Below are positions 27,328 to 36,265 of a stretch of 64,000 nucleotides of DNA, piece after piece. Numbering within the stretch: position 1 is the stretch's first letter; each line of letters begins with the position of its first letter. The position numbers were made by a program, and so were the translations under genes. This stretch comes from Ulvibacter litoralis. Its GTDB lineage: Bacteria > Bacteroidota > Bacteroidia > Flavobacteriales > Flavobacteriaceae. Location of the stretch: contig NZ_FNBA01000001.1 of NCBI RefSeq assembly GCF_900102055.1, positions 1,203,085 to 1,267,084 of the forward strand. The letters run 5' to 3'. The notes beneath the pieces are model-generated. The model made no database searches. It saw only the letters and a program-made list of their open reading frames with translations, and was not told where the DNA came from.

Positions 27328-28998
27328 ATGAAAAAAGCATTTTTCTACTTATTGCTACTTGCAATGCCATTTTATAGTTATGCACAAAAGGATCTTTCAG
27401 AAGATTATAAGTATACGGTAAGTGAGCCATATCAGGTTTATGACGCTCCAAGAAAACATTATTTTTCTGATGGAAATGAAATTTTGAGTGTAAAGCCTTG
27501 GAAGAAAAAAATGATTCTTCAAAAGTTTGATGTAGAGGGATTGACTTTAAATTCGATGAAAGAATATGAAGACTTTCCAGATAACTGTATGGTAGAAGGA
27601 ATAAAGCAGTTGCAAGATAAATTTTATCTTTTTTATTCTTCATGGACAGGTAGAGATACGCAGCATGAACAGCTTTTTTATAGAGAAATTAATTTTGAAT
27701 CAGGAACTTTTGTAGGGGATGCTGTAAAATTAATTGATATTGATGGAAAACTAGCGGGTACTTTGGCTTCTACAAGTGGCGTTGCAGCTCCTTTTGCTTT
27801 TGGATTTGGAGTCACCGATAAATTTGATTTTTTAACTTCATTAGATGAGTCTAAAATTCTTATTCAATACAGAAGAAAACCAGAGGTAAAGTCGGACAAG
27901 AATAGTTATGATATTATAGGGGTAGAGGTGTACGATTTGTCGTTGAATAAACTTTGGTCGCGAGAATACACCATGCCTTATACAGAGCGTAGGATGAATG
28001 TAGAAGATTTTGCGGTCGATTCTGACGGAAATGGCTATTTGATGGCGAAGGTTTTTCACGATGATAGTAATAAGGATAAAAAGAGAAGAAAAGATGAAGA
28101 AGCTAATTATCACATGGAATTGTTTAGGCTTTCTAAAGGAGTGGCTGAAATTGAAATTACCAAAATTGATTTAGGGGAAAAATTCATCAATGGAATCTCC
28201 CTTTTTGAATCTGTAGATGGGTATATGTTATGTTCGGGCTTTTATACAAACGGACTTAATAATAAATTACACAATGCCGATGGAGTTTATACATTCAAAA
28301 TTACGAGAGAAGGAAAATTGATTGATGAGAAATCGTACGAAATCCCGTTGGAGATTTTAAATCAATATGTTAAAAATAGAACCAAAAAGAAAAACGAGCG
28401 TAAAGATAAAGACGGGAAAGCTGAATTTCAAAACATGAAATTACGAAATCTTGTTGTTAATGGGGATGGAAGCTTAGTTTTAATAGGGGAACAAACGTTT
28501 ATTGTTGTACACCGTTCTACACGATATACCTATGTAACGTATCATAATAATGATATTTTAGTTACAAAAATAGATCCAGAAGGAAACTTAGCGTGGATGA
28601 AAAAAATACCTAAAAGACAGGTAGGAAAGCCGAAAATGGGAGAGGTTTTTGATACAAGTAAAACCTATCAGGGAGGAATGTCATATTCCCATTTTGCAGC
28701 CAATGGAAATCATTACATTGTTTTTCTAGACAATGTGAAAAACATAGACCTTCCTTTAGATAAAATTCCAGCATTACACAGTGATGGTCATGGAGGTTAT
28801 CTTACAGCCTATAAAATAGACGATGCTACTGGGGCTCATTCGAAAGGGTCAATTTTGGATACGAGAGAAGTAAACGATATGGAGCTGTATCAGTTTAACA
28901 ACGATCGAATTGTAAAAACCGCAGAAGATGAGTTTGTAATCGAATTTTACAAAAAGAAAAAAGAGGATGTGCTAGTTAAGGTAAACATACTTAATTAG
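27328..28998 (+). CDS. Secreted protein of unknown function
   Basis: A 556-residue protein with a clear signal peptide (MKKAFFYLLLLAMPFYSYAQ). I do not recognise a named domain. The mature part is rich in beta-strands with recurring aspartate-glycine turns (FDVEGLTL, DSDGNGYLM, DPEGNLAWM), which suggests a propeller-like fold. A basic stretch near 350 (KNRTKKKNERKDKDGK) forms a likely exposed loop. No sorting domain or lipobox is present, so it is probably periplasmic. The ATG at 27328 is used; a TTG two codons upstream would spoil the signal peptide start. A bidirectional terminator follows. Confidence 0.85.
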   Translation: MKKAFFYLLLLAMPFYSYAQKDLSEDYKYTVSEPYQVYDAPRKHYFSDGNEILSVKPWKKKMILQKFDVEGLTLNSMKEYEDFPDNCMVEGIKQLQDKFYLFYSSWTGRDTQHEQLFYREINFESGTFVGDAVKLIDIDGKLAGTLASTSGVAAPFAFGFGVTDKFDFLTSLDESKILIQYRRKPEVKSDKNSYDIIGVEVYDLSLNKLWSREYTMPYTERRMNVEDFAVDSDGNGYLMAKVFHDDSNKDKKRRKDEEANYHMELFRLSKGVAEIEITKIDLGEKFINGISLFESVDGYMLCSGFYTNGLNNKLHNADGVYTFKITREGKLIDEKSYEIPLEILNQYVKNRTKKKNERKDKDGKAEFQNMKLRNLVVNGDGSLVLIGEQTFIVVHRSTRYTYVTYHNNDILVTKIDPEGNLAWMKKIPKRQVGKPKMGEVFDTSKTYQGGMSYSHFAANGNHYIVFLDNVKNIDLPLDKIPALHSDGHGGYLTAYKIDDATGAHSKGSILDTREVNDMELYQFNNDRIVKTAEDEFVIEFYKKKKEDVLVKVNILN

Positions 28999-29022
28999 AA
29001 AAAATCTAAATTTTTATACAAC

Positions 29023-29050
29023 AAAGCCGAATCTTTTTAGATTCGGCTTT
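29023..29050. terminator. Bidirectional terminator
   Basis: AAAGCCGAATCT (29023-29034) pairs perfectly with AGATTCGGCTTT (29039-29050) around TTTT. It sits between the convergent genes ending at 28998 and 29065, with T-rich flank on the plus side and A-rich upstream sequence giving Ts on the minus side. Confidence 0.9.
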
Positions 29051-29064
29051 TGTATTTTTAGTAC

Positions 29065-30309
29065 TTAACTATTTTTAGTTTCCATATCGATTACGGTGGC
29101 TACTGTTTTCACCAAACGATTGTGGTTTTTTACAAATGGATTGCTTTTATCCCACACATAACCCGCTAAAACCGCACAGATTTGTTTTTTAATTTCGGGG
29201 TTTTCAGGACGGTGAAAAAATATTTTCTGAAGGTTTCCTGTGTACCATTCTTTCACATAGGTGGAAAAAACATGCACCCCTTCTTTGATGTAATCGGTAT
29301 ATTCAACCTCCCAATCTACAGGTTCGCCATTTAATTCTTTTGTGATCAATTTTGCCGATAACAAAGCAGATTCCGTAGCAAATGTCACGCCTGAAGAGAA
29401 AACGGGATCTAAAAACTCGGCGCTATTTCCTGTAAGTGTAAACCCTTTTCCGTAGAGTTGTTTTACCGATTTAGAATAATTTTTAATTTCAACAGGCGGA
29501 AACAAATGGGCTTCTCCTTCAAAACGCTCTTGATAATAGGTAGAAAGCTCCATCATTTTGGTAATTTTTTCTGAAGGGCTTCCGGTATATTTTTCTAAAA
29601 ACTCGGTAGGACCTACAAAACCAATACTTGTAACGCCATTTGAGAACGGAATCACCCACAACCAAACATCGTCTGTAACCACGTCGAAAGTTATGATGGT
29701 GCCTTCAACGCCTTTAGGTCTTTTGGTTTCTTTTACGTGTGTAAATATTGAAGAGTGTTTTGGTAGTGCTGAAGGTTTGTCTAAATCTAATAATCTTGGT
29801 AGCACCCTTCCGAAGCCGCTAGAATCAATAATATATTTCGCTTCAATTATAGAAAGGTTTCCTTCGGAATCTTTTATCGTTGTTTTAGACGATCCGTCTT
29901 CAGCAAAATCGACAGCAACGACTTCTTGCTCAAATTCGATATTTACCCCTTTTTTCTGAAGCTCATTAGTAAGAGTTACATCAAAATCGGCCCGTGGCAC
30001 TTGCCATGTCCAATCCCAACCTGGGGTGTGTTTTTTGCTAAAATCGAAATCACAAACCACTCCATTTTTCAGAAAACGCGCTCCCGATTTCACTTCAAAG
30101 TTTTGCGCTTTGAGGCAGTCTAATAAGCCAACTTCTTCAAAATGATCCATGCATCTAGGCAATAAACTTTCACCAATAACAAACCGTGGGAAGTTGTTTT
30201 TTTCAACTACTTTGATGGAAAGACCTTGGTTGTGAAGATGCGCTGCGGCAACGCAACCAGATGGACCTGCTCCAATAATTAATACGTCAATGTTTTTAGA
30301 GGTTGTCAT
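29065..30309 (-). CDS. FAD-dependent oxidoreductase, halogenase-like
   Basis: A 414-residue flavoprotein. The N-terminal FAD-binding motif is IIGAGPSGC (11-19) and a family block GESLLPR lies near 46-52. WLWVIP (216-221) matches the WxWxIP signature of flavin-dependent halogenases. It could chlorinate an aromatic ring, which fits known chloroflexirubins, but the same superfamily includes hydroxylases and reductases, and the halogenase lysine could not be placed with confidence. It is transcribed divergently from the flexirubin operon with a 125-bp shared region, and is most likely a tailoring enzyme of the pigment. Confidence 0.85.
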   Translation of the reverse strand: MTTSKNIDVLIIGAGPSGCVAAAHLHNQGLSIKVVEKNNFPRFVIGESLLPRCMDHFEEVGLLDCLKAQNFEVKSGARFLKNGVVCDFDFSKKHTPGWDWTWQVPRADFDVTLTNELQKKGVNIEFEQEVVAVDFAEDGSSKTTIKDSEGNLSIIEAKYIIDSSGFGRVLPRLLDLDKPSALPKHSSIFTHVKETKRPKGVEGTIITFDVVTDDVWLWVIPFSNGVTSIGFVGPTEFLEKYTGSPSEKITKMMELSTYYQERFEGEAHLFPPVEIKNYSKSVKQLYGKGFTLTGNSAEFLDPVFSSGVTFATESALLSAKLITKELNGEPVDWEVEYTDYIKEGVHVFSTYVKEWYTGNLQKIFFHRPENPEIKKQICAVLAGYVWDKSNPFVKNHNRLVKTVATVIDMETKNS

Positions 30310-30360
30310 TAGCTGTTATAGATTGATTTGCATAAATAGTATATAGATGCTATAAATTAT

Positions 30361-30368
30361 TAGATTTG
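30361..30368 (+). promoter_or_regulatory. Putative -7 element of the flexirubin operon promoter
   Basis: TAGATTTG matches TAnnTTTG, 66 bp before the first gene of the operon. No ideal -33 TTTG lies about 19 bp upstream; the nearest TTTG (27327 offset in the 30 kb region, at 30327-30330) is too far. If correct, the leader would be about 55-60 nt. Confidence 0.4.
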
Positions 30369-30434
30369 TATTCAAAATAACCATTTTTATTTTAAGTAAT
30401 ATATCAATATCCATTAAAAGTTATTCCATTTTAC

Positions 30435-31961
30435 ATGTTGAAAATTAAAGGAGAGTTAGGGGTTCAAGAATTTTACGATGTTATCATTAAAGGCGAATCC
30501 ATTCAAATTGACAATCAGATTGTTGATAGAGTACAAAAAAGCTTCGAATTTTTGAAAGAATTTTCAGAAAACAAAATCATATACGGTGTTAATACGGGCT
30601 TTGGTCCGATGGCTCAATATAAAATTGAAGACTCTCAACGAATAAAATTACAATATAATTTAATAAGAAGCCATGCTTCAGGTACAGGAAATCCAATTCC
30701 GGCAATGTACGTGAAAGCAGCTATGTTGGCGCGATTAAATACATTGAGTTTAGGGAATTCGGGTGTGCATCCATCAGTGGTGTCGCTAATGACCGAACTT
30801 ATTAATAGAAATATAATTCCTTTAATTTACGAACACGGTGGTGTGGGCGCTAGTGGAGATTTGGTGCAATTAGCACACTTGGCATTGGTAATGATTGGTG
30901 AAGGCGAAGTGTATTACAAAGGTGAACTAAAACCAACGCAAGAGGTTTTCAAACTGGAAGGACTTTCACCAATTACTGTGGAATTACGTGAAGGATTGGC
31001 ATTAATGAATGGTACGTCGGTAATGACGGGAATAGGTGTTGTGAATACCATTTACACCAGAAGGTTATTGAATTGGGTGATTGGGTGTTCTTCGGCTATT
31101 AATGAAATTGTTGAAGCTTACGACGATCATTTATCACACGATTTAAACCATACCAAAAAACACAAAGGGCAACGTCGTATTGCGGAAGCGATGCGCGAAC
31201 ACCTAGAAGATAGTACACTTACTAGAAAACGCGAGCATCATTTGTACAACGGTAATAATGAGGTGAGTGTTTTTGAAGAAAAAGTACAAGAGTATTATTC
31301 ATTGCGATGTGTGCCTCAAATTTTAGGGCCCGTTTTAGATACGTTGAATACTGTTGAAAGTATTCTTATTGAAGAAGTAAATTCGGCAAACGACAATCCT
31401 ATTGTCAATGTTGAAAAAAAGCATGTATACCACGGTGGAAACTTTCATGGAGATTATGTATCTTTAGAAATGGACAAGCTGAAGATTGTCGTAGCCAAAA
31501 TGAGTATGTTGGCAGAGCGTCAATTAAACTATTTGCTAAATTCCAAGCTAAATGATATCCTACCTCCTTTTGTAAATTTAGGGGTGTTAGGATTAAACTT
31601 TGGAATGCAAGGGGTGCAATTTACAGCCACTTCTACCACGGCCGAAAATCAGATGCTTTCCAACCCTATGTATGTGCATAGTATCCCCAACAATAACGAC
31701 AATCAAGATATTGTAAGTATGGGAACGAATGCTGCCTTAATCACAAAAAAAGTTATCGAAAATGCATTCGAGGTGGTGGCAATCGAGTTAATTACTATTA
31801 TTCAAGCTATTGAATATTTAAAAGTACAGGATAAAGTTTCATCAAAAACAAAGAAAATGTACGATGAAATCCGCGCTATTGTTCCCGTTTTTTCAGAAGA
31901 TGTTGTTATGTATCCATTTGTTAATAAAGTCAAAGAATATATTATAAACGCTGAAAATTAA
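30435..31961 (+). CDS. Tyrosine ammonia-lyase (HAL/PAL/TAL family)
   Basis: A 508-residue aromatic amino acid lyase, predicted to turn L-tyrosine into 4-coumarate and ammonia, the starter for flexirubin. The MIO prosthetic group forms from Ala-Ser-Gly at 139-141 in GGVGASGDL. Other family blocks are YGVNTGFGPMAQY (50-62), NDNPIV and the C-terminal NNNDNQDIVSMGTN. The substrate-loop RSHASGTG is like that of the characterised tyrosine-specific enzyme of Flavobacterium johnsoniae as I recall it, and the overall sequence is close to it. Histidine use is less likely given the location. It is the first gene of the operon; the WG-repeat gene starts 4 bp after its stop. Confidence 0.93.
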   Translation: MLKIKGELGVQEFYDVIIKGESIQIDNQIVDRVQKSFEFLKEFSENKIIYGVNTGFGPMAQYKIEDSQRIKLQYNLIRSHASGTGNPIPAMYVKAAMLARLNTLSLGNSGVHPSVVSLMTELINRNIIPLIYEHGGVGASGDLVQLAHLALVMIGEGEVYYKGELKPTQEVFKLEGLSPITVELREGLALMNGTSVMTGIGVVNTIYTRRLLNWVIGCSSAINEIVEAYDDHLSHDLNHTKKHKGQRRIAEAMREHLEDSTLTRKREHHLYNGNNEVSVFEEKVQEYYSLRCVPQILGPVLDTLNTVESILIEEVNSANDNPIVNVEKKHVYHGGNFHGDYVSLEMDKLKIVVAKMSMLAERQLNYLLNSKLNDILPPFVNLGVLGLNFGMQGVQFTATSTTAENQMLSNPMYVHSIPNNNDNQDIVSMGTNAALITKKVIENAFEVVAIELITIIQAIEYLKVQDKVSSKTKKMYDEIRAIVPVFSEDVVMYPFVNKVKEYIINAEN

Positions 31962-31965
31962 TACT

Positions 31966-33096
31966 ATGAAAAAAGTAAGTCTTTTCGTTCTGGTCATTTT
32001 GATCAATGTAAGTTTTGTCTATGCGCAAGAATTTGCTCGTGTTAGAGACAATGATAAATTTGGGTTCATCGATACCACGGGGAATCTAGTGGTTCCGTTT
32101 CAATTTGAAAAAGCAGGAGATTTCTCTGAAGGCTATGCTGCCGCTTTTAAAGATGATAAATGGGGATTTATTACTACTTCAGGAGAATGGGTGATTCAGC
32201 CAACCTACGACCGTGTAAAAGCGTTTAGTTCGGGGTATGCACTTGTGTTGAAAGACGATCAGTGGCGTTATATTGATGCTTCAGAAAAAGAACTTACCAC
32301 GCCTGTATTGGAAAAGCATTATGATTTTGATGAAAATGGTATTGCATTTTATAAGGTAGAGAAAAAGGTAGGTTTGATGAATACAAAAGGAGAAGTGTTT
32401 TTAGAGCCAACGTATGATGAAATAAAACCTTTTGTAGACGGATTTGCAAGAGTGAAAAATAATGATGCATGGGGAATGATTGATACCTCCGGAAAGGTGA
32501 CTATTCCTGTTGAATATTCAGAACTTGGTGACTATAGTAGCAAAGCTATTTGGGCAGCCAAAGGCGAATCGTACGGGGTTTTAGTGAATGGAACTTTTAC
32601 CATTGTGTCAAATGCAGATAAAATTTGGGACTTTTCTGAAGATTCTAATTTGACCTATGCGCGCAGCAACGACAAAATTGGTTTTATTAATACAAAAGGG
32701 GAATGGATTATTGTTCCTGCGTACGATAAAGCAAGAGCTTTTGTAAATGGCTTGGCACCTGTGAGTAATGATAAAAAATGGGGCTACATTAATGAAAGCG
32801 GTGCACAAGTAATCGATTTTAATTTTTACGATGCTGAAATATTTTCAAAAGATGGCTTGGCTCCTGTGAAAGAAAAAAAATTATGGGGCTTTATCGATGC
32901 TTCAGGGAAAATGGTAATTCCAGCCGAATATAAAATTACTGCTGGTGGGTTTTCTATCTTCAGCAAAAACAACCTAAAAGGCTTCAGAAATGGGGTGGCT
33001 CGCGTAAAGTTCAAAAAAGAATGGGGCTTCATCACTAAAACAGGACAGCCTTTAGGAGGAAAATGGTATGAAAATGCCGAAAATTTTTCAAAATAG
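31966..33096 (+). CDS. Secreted WG-repeat protein
   Basis: A 376-residue protein with a signal peptide (ending VSFVYAQ), so periplasmic or outer-membrane associated. The mature part is built of WG-type repeats of about 45-50 residues, recognisable by units such as KFGFIDTTGNLVVPFQFEKA and KWGYINESGAQVI; about seven can be counted. WG repeats are beta-rich and of unknown function. It lies between the ammonia-lyase and the ketoreductase, spaced by 4 and 26 bp, so it is part of the operon. An enzymatic role is not supported; an envelope scaffold or pigment-binding role is possible. Confidence 0.88.
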   Translation: MKKVSLFVLVILINVSFVYAQEFARVRDNDKFGFIDTTGNLVVPFQFEKAGDFSEGYAAAFKDDKWGFITTSGEWVIQPTYDRVKAFSSGYALVLKDDQWRYIDASEKELTTPVLEKHYDFDENGIAFYKVEKKVGLMNTKGEVFLEPTYDEIKPFVDGFARVKNNDAWGMIDTSGKVTIPVEYSELGDYSSKAIWAAKGESYGVLVNGTFTIVSNADKIWDFSEDSNLTYARSNDKIGFINTKGEWIIVPAYDKARAFVNGLAPVSNDKKWGYINESGAQVIDFNFYDAEIFSKDGLAPVKEKKLWGFIDASGKMVIPAEYKITAGGFSIFSKNNLKGFRNGVARVKFKKEWGFITKTGQPLGGKWYENAENFSK

Positions 33097-33122
33097 AACA
33101 TAAAATACTAGCCGAATAGGTA

Positions 33123-33875
33123 ATGGAAAAAAAAGTAGCCCCAAAAAAATACGCCTTAGTTACAGGCGGTTCTAGAGGAATAGGACGTGCAGTTTGTATT
33201 CAACTAGCCAAAGACTTATCGTATTCACTATTAATAAATTACAATAGCAACGAAGCGGCAGCTCAAGAAACTTTGAAAGAAGTTGAAGCTGTGGGCGGAT
33301 CTGGAGAGATCATTCAGTTTGATGTGGTAAATGCTGAAGCGGTTGTTTCAAAACTAGAAGCTTGGCAAGAAAATCATAAAGACGCCATTATTGAAGTGAT
33401 CGTGAACAATGCCGGAATCACGAAAGACGGTTTGTTTATGTGGATGAAGCCAGAAGATTGGACCAATGTGATCAATACAAGTCTGAACGGATTTTTTAAT
33501 GTAACCAATCATTTAATTCAGAAGTTATTGGTAAATCGCTACGGAAGGGTGATTAATATGGTTTCCGTTTCAGGATTGAAAGGAACGCCAGGACAAACAA
33601 ATTATAGTGCTGCAAAAGGAGCGGTAATCGCTGCGACAAAGGCGCTAGCACAAGAAGTAGCAAAAAGAAACATTACAGTAAATGCTGTGGCTCCAGGTTT
33701 TATTAAAACTGATATGACGGGCGATCTGGATGAGAAAGAACTCAAAAAGATGATTCCCGCAAATAGATTTGGTGAAGCTGAAGAAGTGGCGAATTTAGTT
33801 TCGTTTTTAGCTTCCGAAAAATCCTCTTATATTACCGGCGAAGTAATTAATATAAATGGAGGAATATACTCCTAA
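33123..33875 (+). CDS. fabG: 3-oxoacyl-ACP reductase (FabG type)
   Basis: A 250-residue short-chain dehydrogenase that reduces 3-oxoacyl-ACP to 3-hydroxyacyl-ACP with NADPH. The cofactor motif is TGGSRGIGR (15-23). NNAG, the catalytic Ser in MVSVSG and the YSAAK pair are present, and the C-terminal PGFIKTDM and ITGEVININGG blocks are typical. It is the only ketoreductase in the cluster, so it should serve every polyene elongation cycle unless the housekeeping FabG helps. Sixteen base pairs separate it from the following ketosynthase. Confidence 0.93.
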   Translation: MEKKVAPKKYALVTGGSRGIGRAVCIQLAKDLSYSLLINYNSNEAAAQETLKEVEAVGGSGEIIQFDVVNAEAVVSKLEAWQENHKDAIIEVIVNNAGITKDGLFMWMKPEDWTNVINTSLNGFFNVTNHLIQKLLVNRYGRVINMVSVSGLKGTPGQTNYSAAKGAVIAATKALAQEVAKRNITVNAVAPGFIKTDMTGDLDEKELKKMIPANRFGEAEEVANLVSFLASEKSSYITGEVININGGIYS

Positions 33876-33891
33876 AACTAAGTAGCGAGTA

Positions 33892-35112
33892 ATGAAGCGA
33901 GTTGTAATTACAGGAATGGGAATATATTCTTGTATAGGTAAAAATCTTTCCGAAGTAAAAGAATCTCTTTACAACGGAACTTCAGGAATTACCTACGATC
34001 AAGACCGTAAAGAGTTTGGGTATCGCTCACCGTTAACCGGTATTGTAGATGAGCCAGACTTAAAAGCGCTGTTGTCTAGACGTGAGCGTATTAGTATGGG
34101 AGAAGAGACCTGCTATGCGTATGTTTCTACGATTGAAGCGCTTGCCAATGCAAAAATAGATCAAGATTTTTTAGATACCCATGAGGTTGGAATTCTCTAC
34201 GGAAACGACAGTACTGCAAAGTCTGTGATCGAATCGGTAGATAAAATACGTGAAAAGAAAGACACTACGTTGGTGGGCTCTGGTGCTATATTTAAAGCGA
34301 TGAACTCGACGGTAACCATGAATCTTTCTACTATTTTCAGATTGACAGGGATTAATTTTACTATTAGTGCCGCTTGTGCAAGTGGTTCACATGCTATTGG
34401 AATGGCATACCAACTAATTAAAAGTGGGTTGCAAGACTGTATTATTTGTGGCGGTGCTCAAGAAATTAATAAATTGGCCATGGGAAGTTTTGATGGATTA
34501 GGGGTGTTCTCTATGAATTTAGACGATCCTACCAAAGCATCACGTCCCTTCGATAAAGACAGGGATGGATTAGTACCCAGTGGTGGTGCGGCAACCTTAG
34601 TGGTTGAAAGCTACGAGTCTGCTATAAAAAGAGGTGCGCCCATTTTAGGAGAAATTATTGGGTATGGATTTTCTTCCAATGGAGAACATATTTCAACACC
34701 CAATGTAGATGGTCCTTCAAGAGCCATGAAAAAAGCATTGGAACAAGCAAACCTTAAGCCAAGCGAAATAGATTATGTAAATGCTCATGCAACCTCTACT
34801 CCTGTAGGTGATGCAAATGAAGCGAAGGCATTGGTGAATGTTTTTGGAGAAAATGGCCCCGCAATAAGCTCAACCAAATCAATGACAGGTCACGAATGTT
34901 GGATGGCGGGCGCAAGTGAGGTTATTTACTCAATGTTAATGATGGAACATTCATTTGTAGCGCCTAATATTAACTTAGAGAATCCAGACGAGGATGCGGC
35001 TAAATTAAATATTGTTAAAAAAACGTTAAACAAAAAAATTGATGTATTTTTGTCGAATTCCTTCGGATTTGGAGGAACAAATTCAGCATTAATAATAAAA
35101 AAAGTGCCGTAA
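33892..35112 (+). CDS. Beta-ketoacyl-ACP synthase (first of the cluster)
   Basis: A 406-residue FabF-like ketosynthase. The Cys-His-His triad is intact: Cys162 in ISAACASGSH, His in NAHATSTPVGD and His in TGHECWMAGASE. It condenses acyl groups with malonyl-ACP. It is followed after 4 bp by an acyl carrier protein gene, which probably is its partner. It may serve either the aryl polyene or the saturated chains of the dialkylresorcinol half; sequence alone does not decide. Confidence 0.93.
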   Translation: MKRVVITGMGIYSCIGKNLSEVKESLYNGTSGITYDQDRKEFGYRSPLTGIVDEPDLKALLSRRERISMGEETCYAYVSTIEALANAKIDQDFLDTHEVGILYGNDSTAKSVIESVDKIREKKDTTLVGSGAIFKAMNSTVTMNLSTIFRLTGINFTISAACASGSHAIGMAYQLIKSGLQDCIICGGAQEINKLAMGSFDGLGVFSMNLDDPTKASRPFDKDRDGLVPSGGAATLVVESYESAIKRGAPILGEIIGYGFSSNGEHISTPNVDGPSRAMKKALEQANLKPSEIDYVNAHATSTPVGDANEAKALVNVFGENGPAISSTKSMTGHECWMAGASEVIYSMLMMEHSFVAPNINLENPDEDAAKLNIVKKTLNKKIDVFLSNSFGFGGTNSALIIKKVP

Positions 35113-35116
35113 GAAA

Positions 35117-35359
35117 ATGACTAAAGAAGTAATTGTAGAGAAGATAAACTACTTTCTGGTAGATGAGTTTGAAGTAGAAGAAGAGGATATTGCGCCACAA
35201 GCCAATTTAAAAGAAACACTAGAGTTAGATAGCTTAGATTTTGTTGATTTAGTTGTTGCTATTGAAGCAAATTTTGGCGTAAAATTAGTTGGAGAAGATT
35301 TTCAAACGGTAATAACATTACAAGACTTTTACGATCTAATAGAACAAAAAATAAGCTGA
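35117..35359 (+). CDS. Acyl carrier protein 1
   Basis: An 80-residue acidic carrier protein. Ser39 in LELDSLDFVDL is the predicted 4'-phosphopantetheine site. It is distinct from the second ACP of the cluster (45920-46177) and sits directly after a ketosynthase and before an acyltransferase. No phosphopantetheinyl transferase is in the window, so activation must come from elsewhere in the genome. Confidence 0.94.
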   Translation: MTKEVIVEKINYFLVDEFEVEEEDIAPQANLKETLELDSLDFVDLVVAIEANFGVKLVGEDFQTVITLQDFYDLIEQKIS

Positions 35360-35377
35360 AAAACTACTTGAGTTAGC

Positions 35378-36265
35378 ATGTCGGGCGAATGGGAAGGAAA
35401 ATCGAGAGGTACCGTCTTAGGGTATAAAATCTTTATTTTCTTTATTAAGAAACTAGGGGTTCGTGCGGCCTATGTATTACTCTATTTTGTTGCTTTTTAC
35501 TTTTGTTTTTTCTCTCCTAAGAGCACTAAATCCATTTATTACTATTTCCGAAAACGACGTTCTTACTCAAAAGGGAAGAGTATTCTTCATATTTTTAAGA
35601 GTTATTACGTTTTCGGACAAACCATAATTGATAAGTCTGCAATAGCGTCTGGCTTAAAAGATCAATTTACATATGAGTTTGATGGCGTTGAGAATATAAT
35701 CAACCTTTTAGATGAAGGAAAGGGTGGAATCTTAATTAGCGCTCACGTTGGAAATTTTGAATTGGCCGAATACTTTTTTGAAGAAATTGATACGCGTTCA
35801 CAAATTAACTTGGTTACTACCGATGCCGAGCATCAACACATTAAAGAATATTTAGAAAGTGTTACTAAAAAATCGAGTATAAAGTTTATTCTCGTAAAAG
35901 AAGACCTTTCACATATATTTGAAATTAATGCAGCTTTGAGTAATGGTGAGTTGGTATGCTTTACGGGCGACCGCTTTTTTGAAGGCACCAAATACCTTTC
36001 CGAAGCATTGTTAGGAGAAGAAGCAAAATTCCCAGCAGGCCCCTTTTTATTAGCCTCTCGTTTAAAAGTTCCCGTGGTTTTTGTGTATGTGATGAAAGAA
36101 ACTGCAAAACATTACCATCTGTATGCTAGAACCGCTGAGGTACAACATAGAGATGCACAAGGATTGCTGAAAAAATATACCGAAAGTGTTACTTGGATGC
36201 TTGAAAAATATCCCTTACAATGGTTTAATTATTTCGATTTTTGGAATGTAAAAGGTAAGAAATGA
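35378..36265 (+). CDS. LpxL/HtrB-like acyltransferase
   Basis: A 295-residue membrane-associated acyltransferase of the lipid A/lysophospholipid type. A hydrophobic N-terminal helix (AAYVLLYFVAFYFCFF) precedes the catalytic HxxxxE-type motif SAHVGNFELAE and the later FTGDRFF block. In aryl polyene clusters such genes are thought to attach the polyene acid to a lipid or partner molecule. Here it is a candidate for making the ester to the dialkylresorcinol or a lipid. Its stop overlaps the DarA start by 4 bp. Confidence 0.88.
   Translation: MSGEWEGKSRGTVLGYKIFIFFIKKLGVRAAYVLLYFVAFYFCFFSPKSTKSIYYYFRKRRSYSKGKSILHIFKSYYVFGQTIIDKSAIASGLKDQFTYEFDGVENIINLLDEGKGGILISAHVGNFELAEYFFEEIDTRSQINLVTTDAEHQHIKEYLESVTKKSSIKFILVKEDLSHIFEINAALSNGELVCFTGDRFFEGTKYLSEALLGEEAKFPAGPFLLASRLKVPVVFVYVMKETAKHYHLYARTAEVQHRDAQGLLKKYTESVTWMLEKYPLQWFNYFDFWNVKGKK

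Noticed and set aside
30435-31961. Histidine ammonia-lyase for histidine use
   Set aside because: The family motif is shared, but the sequence resembles the flavobacterial tyrosine enzyme and it leads a flexirubin operon with no other hut genes.
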